A stretch of DNA of 64,000 nt from a virus, in IMG/VR virus record IMGVR_UViG_3300031857_000002, positions 248,001 through 312,000 of that record. One strand, 5' to 3'. How positions within the stretch are numbered: the first letter of the stretch is position 1; every line of letters starts with the position of its first letter. The position numbers were made by a program, and so were the translations under genes. The notes under the pieces are model-generated. The model was not told the DNA's origin. It saw only the letters and a list, made by a program, of their open reading frames with translations, and ran no database searches. Of this stretch, positions 7,485-14,641 are shown one piece after another.

Positions 7485-7690
7485 TACCAATCTCCGTTGT
7501 CTGTCCATGCTCGGACAGTTAAAAATAACCACGACACCATGTAGGTGTTTTCGTTGGGGCTAGGCCACTCTACTGGTTTCTCGTGCCGAGCTCTAGGTAT
7601 CCAACTCCAGTGTACAGGATTCAGTGTAACAATAACACTGGCACCGCTGTACCTGACCCACTTTAAATATCCACGGTAATTAACTGCCAT
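7484..7690 (-). CDS. small Trp-rich hypothetical protein
   Basis: A 68-residue protein with six or more Trp (K-W-V-R-Y-S-G, H-W-S-W-I-P, M-V-S-W-L-F-L). The stop overlaps the next start, so it is translationally coupled. Probably soluble beta-rich; no family recognised. Confidence 0.7.
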   Translation of the reverse strand: MAVNYRGYLKWVRYSGASVIVTLNPVHWSWIPRARHEKPVEWPSPNENTYMVSWLFLTVRAWTDNGDW

Positions 7691-8589
7691 AAATTTGCCT
7701 GCTCTTCATGTCCGTCATATCCACGTGGATTGCATATCACACGGGTTGATCCAATCATATAATCAAACACATCATGTGTGTGACCATGTGTCCACAACTT
7801 GATCTGTGGGTGATCCAAAATAAAGTCATCCAAGCTAGAACTGTAGGCACCGTTTACCAACACATCATGTTGATATCGAGGCTTTGTACTCAACTTGCTA
7901 GGCGCATGGTGTCCCACAACCACATAACGAGCAGTGGAATCTGCTTCCACAGTTGTCTTGATCATGTGCAACATGGCCTTGTGGTCAGTCACAGATGCTT
8001 CGGGTGTCCACTTGCCCGTTTTGGTCTTGAACTTCATCTCATTGCGACTTTCAAAAGGCAGCGCAAACCACTCTTCATCTGTCATTCCCACTGGCTTGTC
8101 CTTGTTGATCCAGGCTTTGTAGTGTACTTCTGCACGACTGTCATCAATGATGCGAAAGTCATTCATGTAGCCCTTCATGTGACCCAAGGTTTGTAGATCT
8201 CCCTGATTCATGTCAGTCCACAAGGTGCCTGCCACAAAGGTTGTGTCACCGATAGTCAAGCTCTCCTTTTCCATGATATGGAGGTTTCGGAGCCGGCTCA
8301 GACAGCTCCTCATGTGAGCAAGTGTGGTGGCATAGTCACCATGATAGTGTTCGTGATTGCCCAGCACATAGATCACGTGCGGGAAGCGAGCACAGCATCG
8401 TTCAAAGAAATTCTGGTAACGAGTGCTACGATAGTGCTCGCCCATTAAACCCATAGGGTCGGGCTGGGTCAAATCCTTGGCCACACAGATATCGCCTGAC
8501 AGGATCAGTACTTCTGCGCCTTCAGTATTGTCAAAATCTAAGTCTCCGAATTCAAGATGTATATCGGATACCACTGCTATTTTCATCAA
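7663..8589 (-). CDS. calcineurin-like metallophosphoesterase
   Basis: A 308-residue protein with the metallophosphoesterase metal-binding motifs in order: S-D-I-H-L (residues 9-13), S-G-D-I (31-34), G-N-H-E-H (97-101), G-H-H-A-P-S (about 227-232) and T-H-G-H-T-H-D near residue 270. These place a binuclear metal site. Substrate unknown: related phage enzymes act on phosphomonoesters, cyclic nucleotides or nucleic acids. It overlaps its neighbours on both sides, within the early-type small-gene run. One of three metallophosphoesterases in the window. Confidence 0.92.
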   Translation of the reverse strand: MMKIAVVSDIHLEFGDLDFDNTEGAEVLILSGDICVAKDLTQPDPMGLMGEHYRSTRYQNFFERCCARFPHVIYVLGNHEHYHGDYATTLAHMRSCLSRLRNLHIMEKESLTIGDTTFVAGTLWTDMNQGDLQTLGHMKGYMNDFRIIDDSRAEVHYKAWINKDKPVGMTDEEWFALPFESRNEMKFKTKTGKWTPEASVTDHKAMLHMIKTTVEADSTARYVVVGHHAPSKLSTKPRYQHDVLVNGAYSSSLDDFILDHPQIKLWTHGHTHDVFDYMIGSTRVICNPRGYDGHEEQANLWQLITVDI

Positions 8590-8926
8590 GTTCTTTCAAT
8601 TGGGATTTCAAAGTCCGTACTGCTGTTTCATCACCATTGTAGATGGCAGCGGACTTTTCGGGATAGCGTTGTTTGAATCTTTTTACTATCTCCACTAGGT
8701 TAACTCCCTGACACACAAAATCTTGTGTTATGCTATTATAACAGAAATACTGATTGTCCACAACCTCTACGGTAAGAGGAATCAGTCTTTCCAATTCTAA
8801 ATCATTAGATACTTCTTCAAGATCCGAATCCGTACGTCGTTTGATCATCCAGGTCATCAAGTTCAGTCCAACATGGATCAGTATCATGATTACCACCCCA
8901 TTCACAAGAAATTCTATAATGTCCAT
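8552..8926 (-). CDS. membrane-anchored hypothetical protein
   Basis: 124 residues with one N-terminal transmembrane segment (about residues 5-27), then a charged cytoplasmic domain containing V-E-V-V-D-N-Q-Y-F-C-Y-N-S. The 3' end overlaps the phosphoesterase start by 38 nt. A TAAATA site lies 5 nt before the ATG (8932-8937). Function unknown. Confidence 0.75.
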   Translation of the reverse strand: MDIIEFLVNGVVIMILIHVGLNLMTWMIKRRTDSDLEEVSNDLELERLIPLTVEVVDNQYFCYNSITQDFVCQGVNLVEIVKRFKQRYPEKSAAIYNGDETAVRTLKSQLKELDENSSGIRYTS

Positions 8927-8934
8927 GATTGTAT

Positions 8935-9237
8935 TTACATCCTCATTGATTCTAAAGTGATCATCTTGCCCAGTTCCTTGTCAAAGTCCAGGTCGTCAGA
9001 TACCACATACAGTTTGTAGTTGGTACGATCTGTCTTGTGATCATAATGTCGGAATGACACAATCTTGCCGCCCACAGCTTTGCGAACTGTGATATTGAGT
9101 CCGTCCTCTGAGTCAATATCATTACCGCGTATGGTAACTCTGTTTCGAAGAGATTTGCTAAGAGTAGCAGGTTCTTCATCATACATATCCCGACCGTCTT
9201 GATACCATCGATAGATCAAACGTTTAACCCACTTCAT
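8935..9237 (-). CDS. conserved T4-like phage hypothetical protein
   Basis: 100 residues from ATG 9237 (AAGGAAA upstream). The body has A-V-G-G-K-I-V-S-F-R-H-Y-D-H-K-T-D-R-T-N, a pattern I associate with a small conserved protein of T4-like cyanophages. Function unknown; predicted soluble and beta-rich. It overlaps the cupin gene stop by 4 nt. Confidence 0.85.
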   Translation of the reverse strand: MKWVKRLIYRWYQDGRDMYDEEPATLSKSLRNRVTIRGNDIDSEDGLNITVRKAVGGKIVSFRHYDHKTDRTNYKLYVVSDDLDFDKELGKMITLESMRM

Positions 9238-9686
9238 GCTGATTTCCTTTGTTTTAAATATTGTTCCCATTGTATCCACTGATTCTTGACCAGGAATCCC
9301 CAGTCGCGTTGTTTGGGTCCGGGCATGAACAAGGTCCAGGCTGTGATGTCAGGATCAAGTTCAATGCGATGAAAACTGTTGGCCTTGCTGATTCTAAAAT
9401 GTCCCGGTCCGCGCCACACCTGGTACTCACCAGTTTTTCTTCCCACAGTATCAAAGTGCGGGATCCATTCCCAGTAGCCACCTTTTAGTATGAGAGTGGC
9501 ATAAGGCCAAGGATGGTCATGCACATCATCGGGATCTGATTTGAGAAACTTGTGCAAAAACACATTAAACGGGAATCGTTCACGTTCCCGGAGAAACAAA
9601 TAATAGCGTTCAAGATATGGTTCATTTTGTACTCGGTCCATCACAATGCGTTTGCGTCCCAAACGGTCCAAAAGTTTTAATAGCAT
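9234..9686 (-). CDS. cupin-fold protein
   Basis: A 150-residue protein with D-D-V-H-D-H-P-W-P-Y-A-T-L-I-L-K-G-G-Y (about residues 53-71) and a second motif G-P-G-H-F-R-I-S-K-A-N-S-F-H-R-I (about 93-108). This H-x-H...G and later H pattern fits a metal-binding single-domain cupin. Cupins include dioxygenases, isomerases and non-enzymatic sugar-binding proteins; this one is a known but uncharacterised type in large phages. It diverges from the radical SAM gene at 9748. Confidence 0.8.
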   Translation of the reverse strand: MLLKLLDRLGRKRIVMDRVQNEPYLERYYLFLRERERFPFNVFLHKFLKSDPDDVHDHPWPYATLILKGGYWEWIPHFDTVGRKTGEYQVWRGPGHFRISKANSFHRIELDPDITAWTLFMPGPKQRDWGFLVKNQWIQWEQYLKQRKSA

Positions 9687-9747
9687 TGGCTACTCCTTTA
9701 CAACACAATTATACAACATCACGCATTATTTGTCAATAAGTATTTGG

Positions 9748-10890
9748 ATGGAAAATTATCATCCCGAAACCTATTGCACCTATGCGTTTGGTGGCTATGC
9801 CAGTCACGAAAAATGGATATGTTGTGCCGGAACAGGCCAGTTCAACAGCTTTGCCGAAGTTAACCAAAGTGAAGAAATCCAACAACTGCGGCAAGCACTA
9901 CAGCGTGGTGAGCGTCATCCCACCTGTGCAGTGTGTTGGGACGCAGAAGCGGCCGGGAACGCCAGTGCCAGGTCTGTAGGATCTGCTGATCGAGACTGGC
10001 AAAGGATTCAAATTGAATTTGCAGAACCCAAACTGCGACATCTTTGGATTGACAGTGGCAGTGTATGCAACTTGGCTTGCAGAATCTGCGAACCCAGATA
10101 CAGTAGCAGTCTCTACAAAGAGCACAAGGATCGATTTGGGCATACCACTGTGCCTATTACCAAGACCAATGTGGCGTATTTGATCACAGAAGACTTTAGC
10201 CAAATCGAAAACATCATGATACTAGGCGGTGAGCCATTTCTGAACCTGGACTATTGTGCTGTGTTAGAGGAAATTGTGCGCCAAGGTCGTGCTGGCCAAT
10301 GTACCTTGGTGTTTTTCAGCAATGGTACTGTGCGCCCAAGTCAACGTGTGATAGATTTGCTGGCGCAGTTTTCACAAGTGGTATTGTATTTCAGCACTGA
10401 TGCTGTGGGAGACCAATTTGGGTATGTACGTACCAATGGCATCTGGTCTCAGGTCATAGACAACATCGACTACATTGCATCGGCAAGTATTCCGCAGCTC
10501 AGGCAGAACTTTCACATAACAGTGAGCGCATTGAATGTGATGTATCTAGATGAGTTACTCTCCTGGATGGCCGAGTATTATGGTGCTGGACAAGATCCTC
10601 GTGCGGTAATTGCCCAAGCCATGAGCGAACACCGAATAACCTACATGGTAACCAATCGTCCCTCGCACTACTCGTTTGGTATTTTTACTGATGCCCAGCG
10701 TCAACAGGTATTAACACATTTGGAACATAGTGCTTTTGATCTACAAGGTATTGCAAATCAAATTACCAACTACTCCTATACACCTACACATGCTGAAAAG
10801 TTCTGGTCAGAGACTGAGTGGACCAAACAGTACCAAGGTCTAGCAGTTGAACAATACCTACCAAGGTTGGTCAACATCTTGCAGTCGTAA
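9748..10890 (+). CDS. radical SAM enzyme (twitch-type), copy A
   Basis: 380 residues from ATG 9748 (frame extends upstream to 9646 but that part overlaps the cupin gene). The radical SAM cluster motif is C-N-L-A-C-R-I-C (C107, C111, C114), followed by M-I-L-G-G-E-P-F-L (the GGE SAM-binding motif). Before it lie C10, C25-C26 and C60-x-x-C63, a Cys pattern shared with two other proteins in this window and possibly binding an extra Fe-S cluster. Substrate unknown; such proteins are scattered in large marine phages. Ends at a strong terminator, so probably monocistronic. Confidence 0.92.
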   Translation: MENYHPETYCTYAFGGYASHEKWICCAGTGQFNSFAEVNQSEEIQQLRQALQRGERHPTCAVCWDAEAAGNASARSVGSADRDWQRIQIEFAEPKLRHLWIDSGSVCNLACRICEPRYSSSLYKEHKDRFGHTTVPITKTNVAYLITEDFSQIENIMILGGEPFLNLDYCAVLEEIVRQGRAGQCTLVFFSNGTVRPSQRVIDLLAQFSQVVLYFSTDAVGDQFGYVRTNGIWSQVIDNIDYIASASIPQLRQNFHITVSALNVMYLDELLSWMAEYYGAGQDPRAVIAQAMSEHRITYMVTNRPSHYSFGIFTDAQRQQVLTHLEHSAFDLQGIANQITNYSYTPTHAEKFWSETEWTKQYQGLAVEQYLPRLVNILQS

Positions 10891-10918
10891 AAAAAGGCTG
10901 CCGTAAGCAACCTTTTTT
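10889..10918. terminator. intrinsic terminator
   Basis: Stem AAAAAAGG-c-TGC with GCA-a-CCTTTTTT, 5-nt loop, starting at the stop of the radical SAM gene. T-tract on the plus strand; A-tract means it may also act on the converging minus-strand gene. Confidence 0.8.
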
Positions 10919-10951
10919 GGTGTGACCCCTGGGATGGAGTCAGCGGGTCTA

Positions 10952-11218
10952 TTAGACCAGGCCCATGGCCATAGCTTTGTAACCAGCGGCTACTAACTTG
11001 CGGCTTGGTTTGCCAATCACATATTCTGTAACTTTAACACCATTGCCAGCCACACGCTGGTTGGCATATACTGCAAAGCCAGCTTGGCGGATGCGGCTGA
11101 CTTCGGCGCTGATGTTTTTAACACCAAAACGCTTTTCAGCTTGGCTAGCTGTAACTGTCTCGCCTTTGTGCAAAGCAGAGAACAATTTGTAAGTTTTTGT
11201 TTCAGGATTGAATCGCAT
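10952..11218 (-). CDS. winged-helix DNA-binding protein
   Basis: 88 residues from ATG 11218 (AAAGG, 10-nt spacing; an ATG at 11236 is possible). K-G-E-T-V-T-A-S-Q-A-E-K-R-F-G-V-K-N-I-S followed by A-E-V-S-R-I-R-Q-A-G-F-A-V-Y is a helix-turn-helix with recognition helix and wing, as in many small phage regulators. It is divergent from a secreted-protein gene; the intergenic region between them carries an array of TTTGGCA half-sites (11303-11368) that could be its operator. A bulk DNA-binding role is an alternative. Confidence 0.8.
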   Translation of the reverse strand: MRFNPETKTYKLFSALHKGETVTASQAEKRFGVKNISAEVSRIRQAGFAVYANQRVAGNGVKVTEYVIGKPSRKLVAAGYKAMAMGLV

Positions 11219-11302
11219 ATTAAATTTACCTTTCATGTAAAAATACTGTTTGCGTACAGTATGTCACTATTATACAGGCATTATAACACAAACACAACGG
11301 CA

Positions 11303-11368
11303 TTTGGCACAGCATTTGCCAAAACAAAATATTTTGGCAACATGTACAAAACGTGTAAACGTTTGGCA
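11303..11368. promoter_or_regulatory. operator-like array of TTTGGCA half-sites
   Basis: TTTGGCA at 11303-11309, TGCCAAA at 11317-11323, TTTTGGCAA at 11332-11340 and TTTGGCA at 11362-11368. TTGCCAAAA (11316-11324) and TTTTGGCAA (11332-11340) form a perfect 9-bp inverted repeat with a 7-nt spacer; the first pair forms a 7-bp repeat with the same spacer. Located between the divergent HTH gene and the gene at 11438. Confidence 0.55.
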
Positions 11369-11437
11369 GAGCTGTGGCGTTATATATGTGTAGCCAGGAA
11401 GGTCTTGGTCTACCAGTTTCTAATCAAGGAGATTACC

Positions 11438-11641
11438 ATGAAACAACTTATTACTCTTATTGCCACCACTGTATTTGCAGTTTCTGTTTTTGCCCAGGCA
11501 CCTGCTGCCAAGAAAGAAGAAAAGAAAGCTGATGCCAAGCCTGCTGTTACAGCACCAGCACCTGCCGCAACTGCGCCAGCAACGCCTGCCAAAAGTGAGC
11601 CTGCTAAGAAAGACGACAAGAAAGACGCTTCTAAGAAGTAA
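11438..11641 (+). CDS. small secreted Ala/Pro/Lys-rich protein
   Basis: 67 residues from ATG 11438 (AAGGAG, good spacing). A cleavable signal peptide (hydrophobic residues 4-17, V-F-A-Q-A) is followed by a low-complexity Lys/Glu/Ala/Pro tail with no cysteine. It is probably exported and unstructured. The same composition recurs in the unexported protein at 23264. Function unknown. Confidence 0.8.
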   Translation: MKQLITLIATTVFAVSVFAQAPAAKKEEKKADAKPAVTAPAPAATAPATPAKSEPAKKDDKKDASKK

Positions 11642-11822
11642 TCCTAAGGGTCTAGACGACGGTGATTTTGAAGTTGATGATGAAGTCACTTTTGGACGTA
11701 ATCGGAGGAGTTTGGAGTTTGGAAAACTAGTCCACGATGAAGATCTTTCTGATTATGTGCTAGATAGATTGTACTTGGCCAGGATGTTGGCCTTGAAAAA
11801 ACATCAAGAAGTTTGGACCTAA
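11595..11822 (+). CDS. possible small protein, start unclear
   Basis: After the secreted gene stops at 11641, a different frame stays open and reads a convincing acidic protein (D-D-G-D-F-E-V-D-D-E-V-T-F-G-R-N-R-R-S-L-E) ending L-K-K-H-Q-E-V-W-T at 11822, directly before a terminator. No ATG, GTG or TTG lies between 11641 and the protein-like part. The nearest in-frame candidate is GTG 11595, inside the upstream gene and without a Shine-Dalgarno. A +1 frameshift fusion with the upstream gene or a sequence indel are alternatives. Confidence 0.45.
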   Translation: MSLLRKTTRKTLLRSNPKGLDDGDFEVDDEVTFGRNRRSLEFGKLVHDEDLSDYVLDRLYLARMLALKKHQEVWT

Positions 11823-11828
11823 AAGGTA

Positions 11829-11856
11829 AAAAAACCTGTCGCAAGGCAGGTTTTTT
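11829..11856 (+). terminator. intrinsic terminator
   Basis: AAAAAACCTG and CAGGTTTTTT flank an 8-nt loop, seven nt after the stop at 11822. Perfect 10-bp stem with U-tract. Confidence 0.85.
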
Positions 11857-11880
11857 AATGGTTTTGTAATATTACGATGA

Positions 11881-11886
11881 TAAATA
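11881..11886 (+). promoter_or_regulatory. T4-late-like TAAATA site
   Basis: GATAAATAG, 27 nt upstream of the ATG at 11914 and just downstream of a terminator, so transcription must restart here. No -35 hexamer is evident. It resembles the TATAAATA late promoter of T4-like phages. Confidence 0.5.
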
Positions 11887-11913
11887 GCTGTACATAAAGA
11901 AACGGCGTATATT

Positions 11914-12345
11914 ATGTTACACACAATCACATGCATCACAGAAGACCTAGAAACTCTGATCAAAGACGACCCTGTTCGTCCAGAGATACCATTGACCGAT
12001 CGTGTCAATATTAACAGTCGAATGTATGTGCTCAAGGATGGTGACAAGACCGAAGCTGTGACCTGTGTGAAGTTTCTGAACTCAATTCCTGAGGCTGTGG
12101 AGGACATGGCTGGAATTGTGGAGAGTGCCACAACTGCTGTTTTTTACACAATTTGGAGTTACGCCGCAGGCGCTGGCCGTACCTTGATCCAAGAAGCCCA
12201 GAAGTCAATTGAAGCAGAGTTTCCGGGCATTGATACCTATGTGACCTTGAGTCCCAAGACTGAAATGGCTCGACGTTTCCATTTGAAGAATGGTGCTGGT
12301 ATCTACCGCGAAAATTCTACCACCATCAACTACATCTATAAGTAA
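11914..12345 (+). CDS. GNAT-like phage protein
   Basis: 143 residues. The core V-F-Y-T-I-W-S-Y-A-A-G-A-G-R-T-L-I-Q-E-A resembles the acetyl-CoA binding R/Q-x-x-G-x-G/A helix of GNAT N-acetyltransferases. The C-terminal L-S-P-K-T-E-M-A-R-R-F-H-L-K-N-G-A resembles their last strand-helix-strand. I recall close relatives in T4-like marine phages, annotated only as conserved. Acetyl-transfer activity and substrate are inferred. Confidence 0.75.
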   Translation: MLHTITCITEDLETLIKDDPVRPEIPLTDRVNINSRMYVLKDGDKTEAVTCVKFLNSIPEAVEDMAGIVESATTAVFYTIWSYAAGAGRTLIQEAQKSIEAEFPGIDTYVTLSPKTEMARRFHLKNGAGIYRENSTTINYIYK

Positions 12346-12417
12346 ACATGCTCGTGTAGCAATCTTGTCCTGCAAGGGGCGGGACTTGAACGACACACAC
12401 ATACACAGGAGAAAAAC

Positions 12418-12645
12418 ATGAGCAAAACACCTTACGAGATCCGTCTCGAACTTCTTAATCTGGCCAAAGAAATTCTTTCAACACCAGTCCATGAAAAACG
12501 CAACAAACTCAGCGACGAATATCATTCCAAACTGACTGATGCCAATCGTGATAGTTTACCGTTTCCAACCATGCCCGACTTTCCGTCAACAACGGCCATT
12601 GTTGCTGAAGCAGAAGCACTCAAGAAGTTTGTAGACCAAGCGTAA
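12418..12645 (+). CDS. small conserved phage protein
   Basis: 75 residues, begins S-K-T-P-Y-E-I-R-L-E-L-L-N-L-A-K-E, an amphipathic helix, with F-P-T-M-P-D-F-P in the centre. A strong ribosome site (AGGAG, 6 nt) precedes it. Similar short proteins occur in T4-like phages; function unknown. Ends at a terminator shared with the converging operon. Confidence 0.8.
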   Translation: MSKTPYEIRLELLNLAKEILSTPVHEKRNKLSDEYHSKLTDANRDSLPFPTMPDFPSTTAIVAEAEALKKFVDQA

Positions 12646-12651
12646 AAAACA

Positions 12652-12671
12652 AAAGCCCCGCAAGGGGCTTT
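12652..12671. terminator. bidirectional intrinsic terminator
   Basis: AAAGCCCC-GCAA-GGGGCTTT, a perfect 8-bp stem with a GNRA-type loop, between converging genes ending at 12645 (+) and 12673 (-). Confidence 0.9.
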
Positions 12672-12672
12672 C

Positions 12673-13020
12673 TTATGGTTGTATGCTTTTGACGTGTTTA
12701 CAATCACCTCGGAACCTAAATCCTGAACAGGTGCAAGAAAGGTAGCCATTGGCCTCAGTTACTTTGTACACATCACCCTTTGATCCTTGAACTTCCCATA
12801 CACGACCTTCGGGCTCTTCCTTTGTGACAATCTTGTACTGAGTAGAGCTCTCTACAAACTTGCGGCCACGAGTGTCAATTTTGATTGGGTTTTTGAACTG
12901 CTTGGGAGTGCCGCTACCGGGACTGACGTAGGCATACAGTTTGGTCTTGGAGTCGTTCAAGAGATAGGTGCCGTTGGGCATGCTATCTGTGTATGCGGTT
13001 GTCTCTGAGTACCACTTCAT
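12673..13020 (-). CDS. SWIM-type zinc finger protein
   Basis: 115 residues. The C-terminus carries L-S-C-T-C-S-G-F-R-F-R-G-D-C-K-H-V-K-S-I, which is the C-x-C-x(7)-C-x-H signature of the SWIM zinc finger, found in proteins that bind DNA or partner proteins. The N-terminal part (Y-S-E-T-T-A-Y-T-D-S and a Gly/Pro loop) is a small beta-rich domain ending in V-W-E-V-Q-G-S-K-G-D-V-Y. Last gene of a four-gene operon from the promoter at 13652; its start overlaps the preceding stop by 4 nt. Confidence 0.9.
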   Translation of the reverse strand: MKWYSETTAYTDSMPNGTYLLNDSKTKLYAYVSPGSGTPKQFKNPIKIDTRGRKFVESSTQYKIVTKEEPEGRVWEVQGSKGDVYKVTEANGYLSCTCSGFRFRGDCKHVKSIQP

Positions 13021-13250
13021 TCTACTAGGCCCACGCTTTTCTTGATCTCATAGCGAGCAATCTTCTCGTCAAAGTACATGCGGGTACCTTCCATGTAAGG
13101 ACTTGCTACCACAATCTCACCAATCTCTGCGGCCACTAACTGGGCAAAGCGAGTGAGAATGCTTTGAGTGTCTTCCATCTGATCCAAGGGATCTCGGTCC
13201 AGAATTGTTTGGTAGTCGTTAATGAGTTTTTGTACGTTCTGATGAATCAT
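13017..13250 (-). CDS. small helical hypothetical protein
   Basis: 77 residues, helical N-terminus (N-V-Q-K-L-I-N-D-Y-Q-T-I-L-D-R-D), then V-A-A-E-I-G-E-I-V-V-A-S-P-Y-M. AAGG lies 7 nt before the ATG. Translationally coupled to the SWIM gene (ATGA). No family recognised. Confidence 0.75.
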   Translation of the reverse strand: MIHQNVQKLINDYQTILDRDPLDQMEDTQSILTRFAQLVAAEIGEIVVASPYMEGTRMYFDEKIARYEIKKSVGLVE

Positions 13251-13259
13251 TTTGTTGCC

Positions 13260-13343
13260 TTAAATCTTTGTAAGAATCCAAACCTTCACAGCAAAGATCA
13301 CAACGACCACTGCTGTTGTTACAATAATTTCTAAGTCTGTCAT
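13260..13343 (-). CDS. 27-residue single-span membrane protein
   Basis: A micro-ORF: six polar or acidic N-terminal residues, then a run of hydrophobic residues (V-V-V-V-I-F-A-V-x-V-W-I-L) long enough to cross the membrane, ending T-K-I. Its ATG overlaps the stop of the 92-residue gene as TGATG, and it fills the gap before the next gene exactly, both typical of real coupled genes. Function unknown; small membrane proteins of this kind occur in T4-like phages. Confidence 0.6.
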   Translation of the reverse strand: MTDLEIIVTTAVVVVIFAVKVWILTKI

Positions 13344-13621
13344 CACATGCTCCAGTAGGCTTCGCTGTCAACTCGGCAAGCCCAAGGTGTGTCAGCATCA
13401 ATTTCCACAGGCTTGCCTGTCATCAAATTACGAACAGTGATCTTGGGTGCCGTGTAAGTGTCACGTGCCACAATGTTCAGTTGGCTTTCGTTCCAACCTG
13501 CTTTGTTGCAGAGACGTGTACGGGTGGCTTTGGCGGCACCAAATGTTTTGTATGCACGAGTTTTGTTAGGACCGTCTGTAACGATAAGACCGGTACCTTT
13601 AGCTACGATTACATAAGACAT
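13343..13621 (-). CDS. small hypothetical protein
   Basis: 92 residues from ATG 13621, which follows the cassette ribosome site (AAGGAG). Basic centre (F-G-A-A-K-A-T-R-T-R-L-C-N-K-A-G-W) and C-terminal P-W-A-C-R-V-D-S-E-A-Y-W. The frame extends upstream to 13828 but that part lies across the promoter and the next gene. No family recognised. First gene of the SWIM operon. Confidence 0.8.
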   Translation of the reverse strand: MSYVIVAKGTGLIVTDGPNKTRAYKTFGAAKATRTRLCNKAGWNESQLNIVARDTYTAPKITVRNLMTGKPVEIDADTPWACRVDSEAYWSM

Positions 13622-13651
13622 CTTGAACTCCTTTTTAATTACTATACAAGT

Positions 13652-13680
13652 ATTATAGCAAATTGGGATATTTTGGTCAA
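13652..13680 (-). promoter_or_regulatory. repeated promoter cassette, copy 2
   Basis: TTGACC (13680-13675), 17-nt spacer, TATAAT (13657-13652), followed by ACTTGTATAGTAATT and AAGGAG. Drives the four-gene SWIM operon. Confidence 0.9.
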
Positions 13681-13709
13681 CCTTTTTGTGTGTTGTAAAA
13701 AAACAACAC

Positions 13710-14111
13710 TTACAGCTCAATAGCCCTGCGGAACAAGATTTCTTGTTTGGCAAATGCCTGAATCTCCCAAGGCTGGTCCAGGTACGGCACCTTGCGTCCG
13801 TAGTACTTGCCTTTCCACAGCTTGCCACGTGGGGTCAACTGCAAGGTGCCTTTGGCAAACTGTGCTACATGAGTGAGCTCGTGTGCCAGGGTTGCACCCA
13901 ACAAGGTTTTGTCTTTTTGCGGTTTGATCACAACCAAGTAGGTGTCAAGGCCATTAAGCGGCACAGTGGTGCCCAGGTCCTCAAGATCACGGTCTATCAT
14001 AACATGCAGGAATTTTTTGCTGGTAGTCAGTTTCAACTGCTCTAGCATGGAAGGAAGCAAGCTCTCAACAAAACGTTTGGTTTGGCCTCGGCCGTCAACA
14101 TGAAATTCCAT
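13710..14111 (-). CDS. HExxH zinc metallopeptidase-like protein
   Basis: 133 residues with G-A-T-L-A-H-E-L-T-H-V-A-Q, the H-E-x-x-H zinc motif of the zincin/SprT-like type (about residue 76-80), followed by G-K-Y-Y-G and a C-terminal L-D-Q-P-W-E-I-Q-A-F-A that could supply the third ligand. At this size it is a minimal metallopeptidase domain, similar to SprT-like proteins of phages; the target is unknown. Driven by cassette copy 3, and followed by the promoter of the next unit, so probably monocistronic. Confidence 0.82.
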   Translation of the reverse strand: MEFHVDGRGQTKRFVESLLPSMLEQLKLTTSKKFLHVMIDRDLEDLGTTVPLNGLDTYLVVIKPQKDKTLLGATLAHELTHVAQFAKGTLQLTPRGKLWKGKYYGRKVPYLDQPWEIQAFAKQEILFRRAIEL

Positions 14112-14141
14112 GTGTCACTCCTTTTTAATTACTATACAAGT

Positions 14142-14170
14142 ATTATAGCAAATGGGGATTTATTGGTCAA
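14142..14170 (-). promoter_or_regulatory. repeated promoter cassette, copy 3
   Basis: TTGACC (14170-14165), 17-nt spacer, TATAAT (14147-14142), then the shared ACTTGTATAGTAATT-AAGGAG leader. The -35 overlaps the stop of the GGCT-like gene. Confidence 0.9.
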
Positions 14171-14577
14171 CCAAAGATTTCCATGGTGTTGTACAGTTGA
14201 TCCTGGGGTACATTATGCTGACGATAGCCCTCTAGTACTGTTGCAAAATAACCACGACTTGGAGGTTCATCCAAATGTCCAGGTTGCATGTAGTAAGTTT
14301 CTGCCAACACAGTCCTGCCCTCAAACGCCACTCTAAGAGCACGGCGATTGTAGTAGTAAGGAAACCCTTCTAAGCTGTCAAGTGCTTTTAGATGGCTGTT
14401 GTTGATTTCCCACAGTACTCCGTCCACAAAAGACCCGCGACATTTTACAACATCGGCATGGGTGGCAAAACGGAACACATGGTCAATCAAGCGGGCATGC
14501 CCAAAACTTGTTGCGCCAGGGCAACGTAGAGCCATTTCGGCCTGATTTGTGTTCATTCCATAAGAAAAATATAGCAT
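14167..14577 (-). CDS. gamma-glutamylcyclotransferase-like (AIG2 fold) protein
   Basis: 136 residues. The N-terminal Y-F-S-Y-G-M-N is the conserved ligand loop of the GGCT/AIG2 fold and L-D-S-L-E-G-F-P-Y-Y-Y-N-R (about residues 68-80) carries the catalytic Glu in its usual context. Members cyclise gamma-glutamyl amines or cleave gamma-glutamyl links. Because the glycine loop begins at residue 3, the start codon is secure; yet it lies only 6 nt after a consensus -10, so the mRNA should be leaderless. Physiological substrate in infection unknown. Confidence 0.88.
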   Translation of the reverse strand: MLYFSYGMNTNQAEMALRCPGATSFGHARLIDHVFRFATHADVVKCRGSFVDGVLWEINNSHLKALDSLEGFPYYYNRRALRVAFEGRTVLAETYYMQPGHLDEPPSRGYFATVLEGYRQHNVPQDQLYNTMEIFG

Positions 14578-14583
14578 ACAAGT

Positions 14584-14612
14584 ATTATAGCAAACTGTAG
14601 ATTAATGGTCAA
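14584..14612 (-). promoter_or_regulatory. repeated promoter cassette, copy 4, leaderless variant
   Basis: TTGACC (14612-14607), 17-nt spacer, TATAAT (14589-14584), then ACTTGTATG: the first bases match the cassette, but the sequence turns into the start codon in place of TATAG, so the usual leader with its ribosome site is absent. Confidence 0.85.
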
Positions 14613-14641
14613 CCGGGAGTTATAGGAATATATTAGTGGAA

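Noticed and set aside
9646-9747. N-terminal extension of radical SAM copy A
   Set aside because: The 34 extra codons overlap the cupin coding region on the other strand and the remaining protein already aligns in layout with copies B and C from ATG 9748.
12351-12400. tRNA-like T-arm (GTTCAAGTCC on the minus strand)
   Set aside because: The bases flanking the loop do not form a T-stem, and no D-arm, anticodon arm or acceptor stem can be drawn.
13690-13709. GTGTTGT/ACAACAC hairpin as a terminator of the metallopeptidase gene
   Set aside because: The loop holds the T-run and no U-tract follows the stem on the minus strand; it lies just before a promoter and may be chance.
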